Assembly: GCA_021432635.1 (NCBI GenBank)
Contig: MU270025.1
Coordinates: forward strand, 1,013,244 to 1,077,243
DNA from: Thozetella sp. PMI_491
Taxonomy: Eukaryota; Ascomycota; Sordariomycetes; Chaetosphaeriales; Chaetosphaeriaceae
Direction: 5' to 3'
Length of the DNA: 64,000 nt
Each line of letters begins with the position of its first letter. Position 1 is the stretch's first letter. Made by a program: the position numbers and the translations under genes. The notes beneath the pieces are model-generated. The model was given only the letters and a program-made list of their open reading frames with translations. It did not search any database and had not been told where the DNA came from. Of this stretch, positions 11,910 through 24,591 are shown piece by piece.

Positions 11910-14900
11910 TTAATTCGTAGCATCGTAAGTCAAGGCCTGCAGTATCCCCTGAGAAGGAGCCTCATACATGCTCCTAAAGACTGAGTCCCGATTAAGGAGC
12001 TCTGAAGGCGACTCGAACTCAACGAGTCGGCCGTGGTCGAGCACAGCAATCTTGTCAAATTCTAGCACTGTCTCGAGACGATGGACGATGGCAATGACAG
12101 TGCGGCCCCTGAATGCTGTCCGAATGAGGCTCTGCATGAGCCCATCCGTCTCTACATCCATGCTAGAGAGCAAAAGAGTTAGATTTGGCCTCAAACAAAT
12201 CGAAGTCCCGGAAAACCTACTTAGACGTCGCCTCATCGAGAACTACTATGGAGGATCGATGGAGAATCGCTCGTGCCAGGCAAAACATTTGTTTCTGCCC
12301 GTGCGATAGAAGGTCAGATTCCAAGTTTGCATCAACCCCACCCATATTCTCAGTAATTTGTGCTAATTTCACACTTCGGAGGGCTTCCATGATCTCTTCA
12401 TCTGTTGCCACGCCGTTCATATCAAGGTTTTCGCGGATGCTACCGGCAACCAGGAAAGACTCTTGTGGGACGGCGTTGAGCCTAGCTCGGACGATATTTC
12501 TTGGAATAGATACCAGATCAACGCCATCGATGTGAATGCTGCCTTCCATAGGATCCAGCATTCTGAACAGTATGGATATGAGAGTGCTCTTTCCACTAGG
12601 GAAGACGTGTCAGTGCAGTTTGATACAAGTTGCATTGACTCTCAGCGTACCTTCCAGTTCGCCCACAAACAGCTATTTTTTCTCCTGGCTGGATCTTAAT
12701 CGACAAGCCATCTACTGCCTTTTCGCCACCATCCCTTGTATCTGGTCAGTATTCACAATTAAGGATGCCGGTTTTGTTGAACATACTTGTATTGAGCTGA
12801 TATGTTCCGGAACTCAACGGAGCCGTGCATCGGCCACTCCGGTGGCGGTTGGTCAATCTCTCCAGGGAGGGTCTCGTCTGGCGTATCGTCTTGGAAATTC
12901 TTGATCCGAGCCACAGCTCCCATGGCAACTTCGGTGACGGTCCAGGTGGTGACGGTGAGCGTCATAGTCTGGGCTAGGCTGGCAAGGTTGAACAGTGCAA
13001 CACCCGTGAAACCCGGACCGCCGGCATCTCGCAGCTGGGTGGCAAGGCATACGAGAATGACAGCCAACGCGGCAACTAGCAGATCCAAGACTAGCGCGAG
13101 CCATCGTTGCAAGCAAGAGAGCAGATAGAACGGCCGTTGTGAAAAATCAAGTTTCCGCCAGTTGGCTTCGGTGCAACCTTGCTCCCACCCAAGCGCCCGG
13201 ATTGTAGCGAGGCCAGAGAGTGATTCGAGGAAGCTGGTGTACAGCGGGCTCTTAGCCTCTAGATCCAAGAAACGGAGCTGACGGGACGTGCGGAGGTAGA
13301 AGCGCTGGATGAAGTAAAATGCGAGAATGAGGAATGGAAATGACAGGGCGAGCCAGTACGAAGCCGGCAAAAGCAGGATCGCTTGCGCAATGGTTGTTAG
13401 GGCGCCTTTATAGATATTAATATGTTGGGATTGATGACGAATAAAGTCGCGTTAGACCTACAGGAAACAGTGTTCTGAAGTGCAAACGGCAACTCATAAT
13501 CGAGAACTTGAAGATCTTGAGAGAAACTATCGAGTATAATTAATAATGCGCGACACCACGCACAACGCCAACTTACATGTTCAGGATAACTCCCGAATCC
13601 GTCATGCTGAAAAAGCTCATTTGGGCACTTAGAAGGCAATCGTTAGTTATATTTCACAGAATGGACGTTCCTCCACTTACCTGATCACTGAAGTTGCCAG
13701 AACAGTATGAAGCTTGGTGCCAGAGACCACCTGCATGCGCAGCAAGACTTGTCTAGGGTAGAGTTAGTAGGATTTTGGAAGGGGAGGACATGTAAAGCTC
13801 ATACATGCAGATCATTCCGAGGACAATGATAAATCCGGCCTGGAAAGCAGTATAAAATCCGAAGTAGTAGCTGTTGCTGTGCGTGGGCATCTCCGCCGTC
13901 ATATCGGTGGACCACCATTCCAGCCAAATTGCTACATAGTTGCGTTAGCCATGTCCTGAATGTTTCAATGAAGAGTATACTAACTCGGGAAGCTCGCGAA
14001 AAATGCCCAGAGGAGCTGAAGACCGCCATAAAAGACAATATTTCCGAGCCCGGATGCCCGGAAGTAGTACTTGTAGACTGAGAGGTCTCCCATCTGTCGA
14101 CTCCGAGGGGCGGGATTAAGCTGGTCCGTTCCACAATCAGCTCCAAGGCTATAGTCAAGAGTACTTGCTTTTTCATTTCCCCCAGCAGCTCCCGAGAGGA
14201 ATGGATTAGGCGCTTTGTAGGCAAGGTCGAGTTTGGATACATAACCATCTCGAGATCTCAGATCCGCGAAAGTCCCCTGTTCGCTGATCTCACCGTCCTC
14301 GCCGAGAGAGACAATCCAGTTGGCATTTGGGAGATGATGGACTATGATCATTAGATTCCCGCACTTTGAACATGGCAGATAAGAAGTGAGGCTTACTGGA
14401 ATGGGTGGCTAGAACAATGCATATCCCTTCTCTGCGCAGCAAGCCATCATAGGAAAGCAGGCGCTGGAAGAGAAGAGTGTCGGTTATTCTGTCTAGGCCA
14501 CTGAGCACATCATCTAATATGACAACCCTGCATCTTGAGTACACGGCTCGAGCAAGCGCAACGCGCTGTTTCTGCCCCCCAGAAAGGTTTATGCCGTTAC
14601 TTCCAAGCCTGGCCTGGTCGCCACCGGGGAAACTGGCGAGGTCTTCATCCAGCGCACAGGCATGGATGACTGTCTTGTACCAAGGATGGTTCCATGCGGA
14701 CATTCCGAGGATATTCTCTTGCACAGTTCCGTTAGTCAACCAGGGGGTCTGGTCGCAGAACGCGATTTGCCGCTCGTACGTCTCAACTTTGCCCATAAAC
14801 ATTGGTGTCTCACCAAGGAGACCCTTGAGAAGTGTCGACTTGCCGCTACCAGCTGGCCCGATGATGATGGTAAGCTGCGAGAAATGTATGTCGAGGTATG

Positions 14901-17181
14901 CATTCTTGACAATAGGCGTGGGGTCGTCTCGCGTAGTCCAGCCGAAACTGGCCCCATCAAGCCGAAATGCTCTGGCCTCAGAGTCAGACGGTGGCAAGAA
15001 TGTAACCTGTGCCTCAGCAGATGTTTTTTCTGGTATCTCAACCCCCAACAACCTAGTCTCCAAGTCTGGAATTCCGCTAGAGAGCGGCCTATTGACTACG
15101 CTCGAGTCGGTCGAATTTGGACGCACTGAGAGCTCACGCAGGTCGACGTGCTCCTCGGAGCAAGCGAAGGCTTCGATTCGACGGAGGCATCCAACAGCGG
15201 CAATAAGAAGCGGTACGGATTGAAAGAGTTCCGTTAATGGTTGTGTTAGGAGACGGAGCAACAAGAGAGAAGTGAAGATCTTGCCGGACGCCAGGCTGCT
15301 CTCGCCATTCATGCCGGTCAGGGCCGCCCCGAAGGATACAACAGGAGCAAATGCTTGAGGGATGAAGGCTGCAATGAATTAGGATCTCGCAACAAATATC
15401 ATCTTGAAGGCGTATTTACCAGTGACAATCACTGCGCACATGAATAATCGGTACTGGAATGCGGCGTTGATCTCGACGGAGCGCGACTTGGTAATCATGC
15501 CTAAAAGGCTTTCTGATAGCCCCAGCATCTTGACGCCCTTCATTCCCTTAATCATGGTCGATGTAAGAGCTAGATAGAATGTCATTAGATAAAGGGCGTC
15601 GAGGCGGGGGTGAAAGCTTACCAAGTCTGTCTTTGATAGCGTCCAGCCAAGGGATTTGTTTCTTGCCACCGATGACCGTAAGGCTGAGGGCAATGAAGGC
15701 GCAGGCTTCATACTTTGTTAGCAGAGAAGAAATAGCGGGTTGCTAGGTAACGTACCAAAGCATAGGACAATTGGAAAGAAAAAAGATATTCCTATCTCCC
15801 GCTGGAGTAGCCATGCTGCGATGGCGACCTGAATCGCGGTGGACCAGCATTCGTACAGACCAAAGAGACCTTGGACAATTCGCTCAACGTCGGTGCTCAT
15901 CAAGGTCAATGCATCCGAGTCGTCCACAGTAGCAATCGAGATTTTGAGTGTTTTTCTGTATACTAGAGCGATCAGGGTTCCCCTTGTCATTGTAGTAAAT
16001 CGGTGTAGAAGGTATTGGTACCAGCCCGTGGAGACCTTGGAGGCGTGACGAGTCAGCTGATGTTTACATTCGTCAGGGGCTAGCACGTACCCCTATGCCA
16101 ATGTAGACCACGGCGTAAGCGCCGATCAGGCCGTACCCATCATTGGTATCAACCAGTGTTGTATCAGCAAGGTATTTGAGGACGCGGGTCAACATGAGCG
16201 GCTGTGCAAACGTGAACCCGATATGGCAGAGAAGGGGGAAAACGGGATAGAGAATATGCCACTTAAGCGCTTTTGCGAGCGCAAGGAACAAGCTACCCGA
16301 TTTGCCCTTATTGGATGCTGTAGTCAAGATTAGTTAATCTAAAACCCATCCTAGTACTTTCTAGAAGGACATCCGATTACCTTTGGTCCATGGTTCCAAG
16401 AACTCCCTCTCTAACGTGGCAGACCGCATGGCATCCTCCAACGGGTAGAGATCTTCGACTGATAGCACCTCTCCAAAACCAAGACGGAGTAGTTCCAGGA
16501 GCCAAAGGAATAGTGATCTGGAGAAGAAACCACTGAGCTTATCCTTGCTATATTCTTTATGCTGGCAAAGTAAACTTCCTTTCTTTCCTCTCCCCTCGAT
16601 TACCAGGAGGACCGTCTTCAAGGAGAGCGAGACCGTTGCCGCTGGCGCAAGATTGCTTTCGGTAAGCCAGAGCGTCCGGACGTAAGCGGTTTCGAATAGG
16701 ATCGAAAATAGCAGGTACACGGCGATGAGGGACGATGGCCGCACGGTTCTCAGATGCTCCAATGGCGACAGGAAGCAGAGCACCAGCCCTGCTATGAGGT
16801 ATATGATAGACGCCACAATCATAGCTTCGGTAAGCTCTCGTGTCTCGCAGTCTTTTTTGATGGCGTAGAGCAAGGACACAACATGGGACACCGTGTAGGC
16901 TATGGTAGCCGCCTAGCGAGGGGGGTGGGAGGTCAGTGTCTCTCCACCGTGGCTGCGCGCGTGGGCCTGCTTACTATCTTAGCAACGAAGAGACGGTTCC
17001 TCTCGACACATCGCGAACGCCACGAGAGAAAAATTAGGCGAGGGATGGCTAGCACTAGAAAGAGAGTAGATATGCCGGTCCGGAGAATTGTCTCCTCGAA
17101 ATAAAGGGTGAAGTCAAGCGCCCGGCAGTTCTCGCCAATGAGCGGGCCGAAGGCGCTGTCGGCAAGCGGTTGGCAGGCCAT
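11910..17181 (-). CDS. ABCC-type (MRP-like) full-size ABC transporter
   Basis: Sixteen exons: 17181-16975, 16912-16381, 16317-16091, 16035-15756, 15705-15622, 15569-15420, 15368-14397, 14341-13985, 13931-13805, 13752-13681, 13627-13577, 13526-13462, 13405-12787, 12734-12651, 12595-12221 and 12162-11910. They encode 1484 residues with a continuous frame. The order is TMD0-TMD1-NBD1-TMD2-NBD2, as in fungal ABCC pumps. NBD1 has GPAGSGKS (about 660), NLSGGQKQR (about 755) and VVILDDVLSGLD, with Asp in place of the catalytic Glu. NBD2 has GRTGSGKS at 1272-1279, LLSHGQKQ (about 1373) and VVLDEATS (about 1397). The N-terminus (SAFGPLIGENCRALDFTLYFEE) is typical of the family. The acceptor of exon 5 (15706) is the least certain junction. 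It is probably a plasma-membrane or vacuolar exporter of the cluster product or a drug; that role is inferred from position. Confidence 0.92.
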
Positions 17182-19128
17182 GATGAGATGACAGAGAGCT
17201 GAAGACGCACCAGCCCATCATGAACATATGTGGATTGCGACAAAAGAAAGAGCGCCGTGAGCTTGTGTTATCGGGATCGTGGCCTCCATGCCGTGCCTCC
17301 AACTACGCGCACACGAGAAGAAGAAAAAGAACCATAATAGCCGTGGTTAATCAAACGAGACTCTACTACACGATGTCCTGGATCCTCTCCCTCGTAGATT
17401 GTACGATTGCGCACTAGGCTCAGTGGGGTGGTAGCATCGGTCTCAATTGGGACGTGCTGGGTGGTGCCTCGCACTGTGGTTGGCCCATTCGTATATTTTG
17501 ACTTTGTCTTGGCGAGCTGCATCAGTGGCGTCACCACCTCCGCTTCCGTGCCTCTCTCCCTAGATGCCTATCTGGATATCTGGAGGTCATATAGTGTCTG
17601 TGCTCATCACCAATCCATCGTTAGCTTTCATAAATTTACAACGTACACTGGCACGCGAATCCGGGAGGAAAAAAGAGATACCTAGCAAACTCGCCTTTCC
17701 CCTAACCCCATTTGGGAGAAGGAGGAAGAGCCCTGGAGGGAATCCTAAGCACTGCCGAAGGTGTTTTTGATACACCACCACCTGTACGATCCATCTGGGA
17801 AACAGCCCCCAATACCAGCATCTGAACCCGGACCTGCCTTCGTTTCACGAGATCTGTGACGGCCGGACTATACGGGTTTGTCCGGTGTCGGCCCGAGGTA
17901 GTTCGTCGGGGATTCATCGCGGCATTGTACCACCAGGAAACGACGATGTTTCTAAAATGGGCGACACATGTTCCACGTGAGACACTCTGGGAATGTTTTG
18001 GTCCAGCTTCGTAATTTGGAGGCCTTGACACAAAGAAGAGGAAATCGGGCATGGCTATTCGATGTAGGGTTGCAACATGCGGGTCATATTTCTCTGGGTC
18101 CTGGCTCCCATAGGCGCAGCTTCAACAGAGTCGAGGATGTTACGAAAAGTTGAATATGGGCAATTTTGCAATGTATCGAATCTGGAATACTTTCTAATAC
18201 CCCCGTAGGACCCCATAAGCAGGGCAGGCCGGTAGAAGTCTGGGCATGAGTGCGCCTGTTTATCTAGAACTCGGGGGGACTACCTATCTTCGCCTAGAGC
18301 TACGCGAGGACCCCTCCCGATCCGCGCTAACAAAAGTTCGGGTGTCCGGGTCAATGGCAGTTCAGCCCATAGTCCCTTGCATGCAGGAACTTCGTGAGCC
18401 TGAGCCATACCCTTTCGAGTTGATCCTAGCTGGCTCGGCAACCTGTCCCAACGGCGGCGGCTGGAAGGCTGTCGAACCAAACCACCCACATGCCACCCCC
18501 ATTACGGCTATGCGGTGTTAGTTGAGATCACAATCTTCTGCGCGCGATACAGCTTGGGGCTGGGTCCTCGTCATAATGGCCCGGCCAGGCATTACTTCAG
18601 AGTTTCTATTCCACATGCCACTGGATAAATGCAGAAGAGCTATCGTATAACACCACTTGTATGGCTACGTTCACCTTTCCAAGCAGTGTCACACCTCGAA
18701 CGGCGTGGAGCACGGGGCTCGCTCCCCAGTGCTGGTGGACTCAAACACCCATTCGTTGAGTTTCGCATCGCAAGGAACTGTGTGAAACTCGATACCTGAT
18801 GTTAACGAGCGCTTTTCTAAGGACGCATCAATCCAGGCCGCGGCAAAAGGCTATTCGATGTCATTGGGTGGCTCGCCTGAATAGGTTAGCTTAGGGGAGC
18901 TGCGGGTTAGTCAGATAATCTTGGGTAACTAACTCTACCTCGCATATTTCTCGGCCTTTTCCGTCCGGCATCCAACGTGCACTACACGCCCAAGCTACAC
19001 CAGATAGCAAGTCCTAGCCGACCATTCGTCTGCCTCGAGTTTATTCTTTATTCTTTTGCTAGTGCTTACTTGATTGTGGGATTGTCTCGCGCCCCTTGGT
19101 CTCTACTAGAGCGTCGATCGACTGGATA
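17182..19128. promoter_or_regulatory. Divergent intergenic region, ABC transporter and second regulator
   Basis: About 1.95 kb between the start codons of the minus-strand ABC transporter and the plus-strand Zn2Cys6 gene. It must hold both promoters. Only short open frames without family resemblance are present; I see no RNA gene or transposon. Confidence 0.5.
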
Positions 19129-21081
19129 ATGGCAAATTCGGCGAGGAGTTCTTTAGAAGACCACCAAAAGAAGAAATTCTCTTGCTATGAGTGCAAGGCT
19201 CGCAAGTTGAAATGTAACAGGGTGTGGCCATGTCAGAGATGCTCGCACCTTGGAGAGGATTGTCGTTTCCCAGTCGCTCGAGAGCGGCCGGGCCACGTAG
19301 CCCAGAAGCCTAGGACAAAAGAGCTCGAAGCTCGACTGGGTACGCTGCATCGCTATACTGGAATTGTACATGGTAAGGCTAATGGGTCAAACAGCAGTTT
19401 TAGAGCATCGGCTCAAGCAGCAGGAGTCCCACGTCCCGACCGCCCAAAACTTCGCTCCACCACCAGACTCTGGCCAGCTCGTTTCCACTGGCCGATTTGA
19501 GCAACTCCCGCCCGAGGAAATCGTTGAGGAGCTGTAAGTTCTATGTTTTACCCCCAAGGATGATCTAGGCTAACACAGTTATCAGTGTGAGTCTGTACTT
19601 TTCACGCCTGTATTCGGAAGCACCGATGCAAGACCCCGTCCGGTACCTTGCATCGCTCTATCGGCCGCCGCATATGCAACCCCCGCTGTGTCTGCAGTAC
19701 GCCATTCTGGCCTTGGCGGCAACTTTATCTCCAAAGCACAAGGATTTGGCCCTTCCATTTTACCATAGATCACGAAACTACCTCCAATACGATGAAATGA
19801 TGGTTCGTATAGAACCAAGCTTGGAGAAGATGCTCGAGCTAACTAATTCTCTCAGGCCGATGGCCGACACGCCATAACACTTGGTCATGCACAGTGTTCG
19901 GTTCTACTCTCTAATTTTGAAGCACAGCATCTTTGGCACGCTCGTGCTTCGCTAAGCGTCAGCCGAAGCGTTCGACTCGCCCAATTGCTTGGACTTTACG
20001 ACGTCGAGACGGGGACCAGCCCCTTCGCTCTGGCGCCGACGAACGACTGGCAAATAAGAGAAGAGAGAAGGCGGACTATGTGGGCTATCTTCTGCTCCGA
20101 TCGTTTATCTAGCTTTACGACGACATGGCAACCTTTGGTAGATGCAAAACAGGTAGGTCTGCTCTGAACAACCAACCCCCAACTTCCACCCTGCGCTTGG
20201 GAGCTGCTCTAATTGATATACCCAGATCCGGACTCTCCTGCCCGCTTCTGAGGAATCTTTTCATCTGGGAATTGCAGAGACTTCTGTAACATTGGAAGGG
20301 GCTCTCCGGGATGCGACCGCCTCCTATTCCCCTTTTGCCTGCCAGGTTCTAGCAGCCCACCTCCTCTTCGAGTGCCTTGACCATACGTTCGCCGAGTACC
20401 CAGAGGATGATACACCTGACCTCCGAGGGGGCGCGTTTTGGAAACGCCAACAGGATCTAGACAATCGCCTGGCCATCTTATTCATGGCGATGCCGAGCTC
20501 TGTGCGCTGTCCCGAGAATATCGCCAAGCACAGCGCCGTAGTAATCAATCTAAGCCTCCACATGTCGAGCATCTGCCTTCGGAGAGTCGAAGACTTCAGA
20601 GCGAGGAGCACTGCTCTTTCCGCAGAGCAATCCCCAGTCACAGCCGCAAGATTGCTCTCTTCCTCTCAGGCCATCTTCGAAATCGTCACGAAAGTGGAAG
20701 ATCTCGAGGCCCTATTTTCCAACCCAACTGCTTCAGTGTCTGCGTTTCTCGCCGCCCTCGTCTTCGTGAGCGATTTCGCCACGACGCACAGCCGACACAG
20801 CGAGGAGTGCTCCAGCACCCTAATGGATATCATGGTGAAAATAGCGAGGCCGAACCTGGCGACCGCTAATCTGGCTCTACAGCTCGCAGGGTATCTAAAG
20901 GAGCTGGGGATCGATCCCGCAGCGTTGGAAAAGGTACCCGTCCTCCCTGGCGCGTGCTTACAACCTGCTTATTTGTCCCTCGCAGGTACAACACCTCGCT
21001 ACAGAAATGGAGGTGGGCGTGCTGCCCATAGGGTTTGACAATCGCAGCGCTGCGAGGGCGATATTTTGCCCGTTCCACTGA
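19129..21081 (+). CDS. Second Zn(II)2Cys6 transcription factor
   Basis: Six exons (19129-19339, 19395-19533, 19586-19802, 19856-20152, 20226-20933, 20986-21081) encode 555 residues. The zinc cluster is C-x2-C-x6-C-x5-C-x2-C-x6-C, with cysteines at 19, 22, 29, 35, 38 and 45. It is followed by a leucine-containing linker (ELEARL) and the fungal-specific domain, including SLYFSRLYSEAPM, RHAITLGHAQC, GLYDVE and EERRRTMWAIFCSDR, strong family signatures. The last intron (20934-20985) is inferred from a good CGCAG acceptor; without it the protein would instead read on to 21038. The gene is divergent from the ABC transporter and is transcribed towards the oxidoreductase. It is a candidate regulator of these neighbours, but no target is shown. 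Confidence 0.87.
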
Positions 21082-21774
21082 GATCGAAGCCCAAGCTAGA
21101 ATGATGGTTCACCGTCCCTCATCTATCGGCCTCGCGCTGAACCGGGCTCAATACATAGGCAGATGAGAACGGACGCGCCTAGAAACTACTGTACATGTAA
21201 CTTGGGTAAGCATTTTGGCTGGTAGGCCTCGCCAAAAGTTCCATTCAAGACGTCGAAACGGGGGTCCCGGAGTGCCTCAAAATGGGTCGCAATTGGACTA
21301 GCGCGTCCGAATATATCGCGAGACCGAGGCGAGACGCCGCCGAGGACCGCGAAGGAGTACTTGCCGTAGCCAATTGGCAACAGCCTGAAATTCTTACATA
21401 ATCGGTATCATGTAACGAAGATACTCGAAGCTGGCGTTATTTGGATTAAAAAGCAGCGGCTTACAACTTTGCTCGTGTTGTATCGATGCGCCGGCCGCCT
21501 TCACCCCGACGCTGAGAATCACGGAGGCCGAATGCGATCTGATTGGTCTCTTCTCCGGCTGGACCCACTTCTTTTGTTAGGAGTAGCGAGTCCGACCCCG
21601 AGCGAAGAAGTCGCCGGACCGATCTTGATTCTCGGGCTCCAACTTGGAACCCGTGCTTGGGGATGCGCCCTTGATAAATGGCCTCGCAGGACCCAAATTG
21701 CAGCGCATTGCCCATCATAGCTTCGCATTCCGACTCGCAAAGAACATCTACTCGCCGACACTCGACCCGTAACC
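21082..21774. promoter_or_regulatory. Intergenic region upstream of the oxidoreductase
   Basis: About 690 bases. The minus strand holds two open stretches (about 21186-21380 and 21461-21718) that I could not join into a plausible gene or match to any family. The region otherwise serves as the promoter of the next gene. Confidence 0.45.
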
Positions 21775-23133
21775 ATGGCGTCCACCTTGAGCCGCATTTA
21801 CACAGCTTTTGTCTCGCCGATAGCTGAGAAGAAGAGTGATGCTATACGTTTTGGTATCTTGGGGGCTGCACAGACTGCGTAAGTACTCGTAATTGACTCA
21901 GTACAGCCGGTAGGGCCGACTTCTTCGCGGTGAAACTGACACAGACAAGCCCTATATCCCTGATATACCCGGCCAGGTCGCATCCTGAAGTTGTTGTACA
22001 GGCAATTTCTGCTAGGAATCGTACGCGGGCTGAGGAATTCGCGAAGAAGCACGGGATACCCGAGGTCCGGGACACGTATCAGGGTGAGTTGACTCCGGAC
22101 TTGGGCAGATTACGAGTATACACTAACCACTTTGTCTGCTACAGAAATCCTCGACGACCCGAACATCGACGCGATCTATATCCCCTTGCCCAACAATCTG
22201 CATTTTGAGTGGGCCGTCCGCAGTATTCGCGCTGGCAAGCATGTCTTGCTCGAGAAACCATCCGTCTCCAACGGGACCGAAGCCGAGATACTTTTCAATC
22301 TGCCAGAACTCTCTGGGCCCCAAGCCCCGGTCCTGCTAGAAGGCTTCCATAACCGCTTCCACCCAGCTGTCCACCGCTTCCTCTCCTTCATCGACCCCGC
22401 CGACGTCGTACACGTTCACGCGGATTGTATGACCCCCTGGCAAATGACCGGGAAAGACAGCATCGCACTCAACTATGATCTTGCCGGTGGCAGCATGATG
22501 ATGTTGGGCACCTACACCTTTGCGATGTTGCGGCTTATATTTAAGGACGAGCCGGAGGAATGCCTTAGCTGCGAACCCACCACGCTCGGCGATGGTATAC
22601 ACGACAAATGCGACACTCAGTTCAAGGCCAAATTCCGCTTCCCGAACGGCGGCATTGCCGAAGCCACCGCTACACTGGCTGGGTCCCTGCTATGGAAACC
22701 GTCCGAGGCCAGAGTAACGACTAAAGCGATCGTGATCCCCGACAAGACGCTTCCGGATACTCAGGAGAAGGTTCGAACACGACAGGTGACACTGCATGGC
22801 TTCCTCCACGCCATCATATGGCATCGAATCGACGTCAAGGATACCTACATCGTGCGCAACAAGGCGGACCACCGTCAAATCAAGACATGGGTTGAATCCA
22901 CGTCACATAAAGCTTACAGCTTTCGGGAAGCCGGGGGAGAGTTCGCCAGCCTGCCTGGCGAAAACTGGTGGATGTCGTTCCGCTACCAACTCGAAGCCTT
23001 TGTCAATCAAGTCAAGGGCCGGAAAACGCAGTACTTTGTTACTGGGGATGACTCGATTAAACAGATGAAGATGATAGACATGGCCTACGAGAAAAGCGGA
23101 CTAGGACTCCGGCCGACGAGTTCATTTCGCTGA
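21775..23133 (+). CDS. Gfo/Idh/MocA-family NAD(P)-dependent oxidoreductase
   Basis: Three exons (21775-21878, 21950-22083, 22145-23133) give 408 residues. The Rossmann motif FGILGAAQTA is at 26-35, followed by SHPEVVVQAISARNRTRAEEFAKKHGIP and DDPNIDAIYIPLPNNLHFEW. The catalytic-lysine motif EKP is near 115-117 (LLEKPSVSN). This is the pattern of fungal dihydrodiol dehydrogenase or D-xylose 1-dehydrogenase-like proteins, which oxidise or reduce sugars and related hydroxyl or keto substrates with NADP. The first intron must use the acceptor ACAAG at 21949, because the upstream ACACAG acceptor gives an early stop. It may be a tailoring enzyme of the nearby pathway or a general sugar enzyme. Confidence 0.9.
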
Positions 23134-24591
23134 AGCTAGGAATGGCGGAAATTTTGTAAGAGTTGAACCACATGATAAATAGAACAGCCTAGGATCTCCG
23201 GGACAGGTGTACCATTTTATATCCGCATTCTCTTTTAGCAGGTCATTAGCTTGGATGTTACATTTCACCTCCTCCGAGTAAACTATATCATGTGTTTCAT
23301 GGCTCTGTAAATCAATAATAAAGGTGTTACTGCAGTGTGGGCGCAGGATCATTACCCAGCGACAAAGGTCCTTGTGTGAGACAGCGGGTTCTTCTGCGAG
23401 TGTGCAGGTGTATCTGCAGGTGTAACAGAACAGCCCTATTGTGCCTAGGAGCCCTATGTAGCGCTCAAGTGTCGTTTCCTAGGTATCTATTCGCTCATAC
23501 CAAAACTACCAGTCAGGCTCCAGGCAACCGCAATTCGCACCATCCTATCAAAATGACCGCAATCTAGCGAAGCTCGTAGTCAGCCCATGGCATAGAACAT
23601 GACAAGTCTTGGCGAGTTAATCGGCAAACCGGCCACCATCGCGTCTGTCACAGATGTGCTCGCTATCGCCCTAGACTCATTGTAGCACAGGACTTCCCAG
23701 GTACCAGATGCGGTTATTCTAGCCCCCGGATGGAAGCACTGTCGACGGCTCGGCAGTCGCGCATGCCAGGACAGCGATCCTTCTCCCCTGCCGCTGGGAT
23801 GCACGGCTGGCTAGGCACGTGCTTACCTCTAGGATTTAAGGTTGGTTACATACTTCGTCTACTCCTGCGGCCCCTCTGTCTCGTGCTTAGACCACGCAAG
23901 GCAATCAGTCATATCTCAGGTATGCTGCTGGGATTCCTCATATTCTAGAATACCGACCGGAGCTGGTCCCTTCCGCTGTTTTATGGGGCATTATCGATGC
24001 CAGTGCTCCCCGAGAACGCTGTCTCAGAGACATGGGGGCTGGGGATGGAGGAGGGGTTCGGTGAGCTAGCAGAAGCGGGTAAAGGGACACGCCACCACAT
24101 GCCAAAGGAGACCTCGTGATCTTGTTAGAGGTGAAACCTGGGAGGGGCTTGAATGTGTGTACCATAATACATCAGGCAGCAGAGAAAACTCTCATACAGA
24201 AAAGTCACACCTCTAGCCTTATAAGGAATAAAGGGCGGTGAGTCTTACACTGTGCGTGCTCAGATCCGATCCACATGCAATTGCATCTAGCAACAAGGCT
24301 CACGTGGACTTTGTCCTGCATAACGGTCCGGGAAGGGGAGCTAGACGTAACGTAGATTTGGTATCGTTCAAGAAGGTAAAGCGCTAAAGCAAACTATCAT
24401 GATTCCGAAGCCGTGTCCAACCGATTCCGGGGGTGGAAGCTAGGCGAGAACACACACGCCTCAGCATGCGCCATCAACCACAGCCGGGTCGTTGGAAAGC
24501 TTATTATTTACACCAAAGCGTAGAAAAGATTGACCACCTGGTCCCTAAACTTTTGCCGTCAAAACCTGCTCTTCCTTGGTGTATTCCTTGC
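23134..24591. other. Convergent intergenic region without supported genes
   Basis: About 1.46 kb between the oxidoreductase stop and the bHLH stop. Open frames are short and unsupported. It presumably contains both 3' ends. No repeat or RNA gene was recognised. Confidence 0.5.

Noticed and set aside
21186-21720. Two minus-strand open stretches that might form a small gene
   Set aside because: No plausible splice sites join them, no family resemblance is visible, and they sit in the oxidoreductase promoter.
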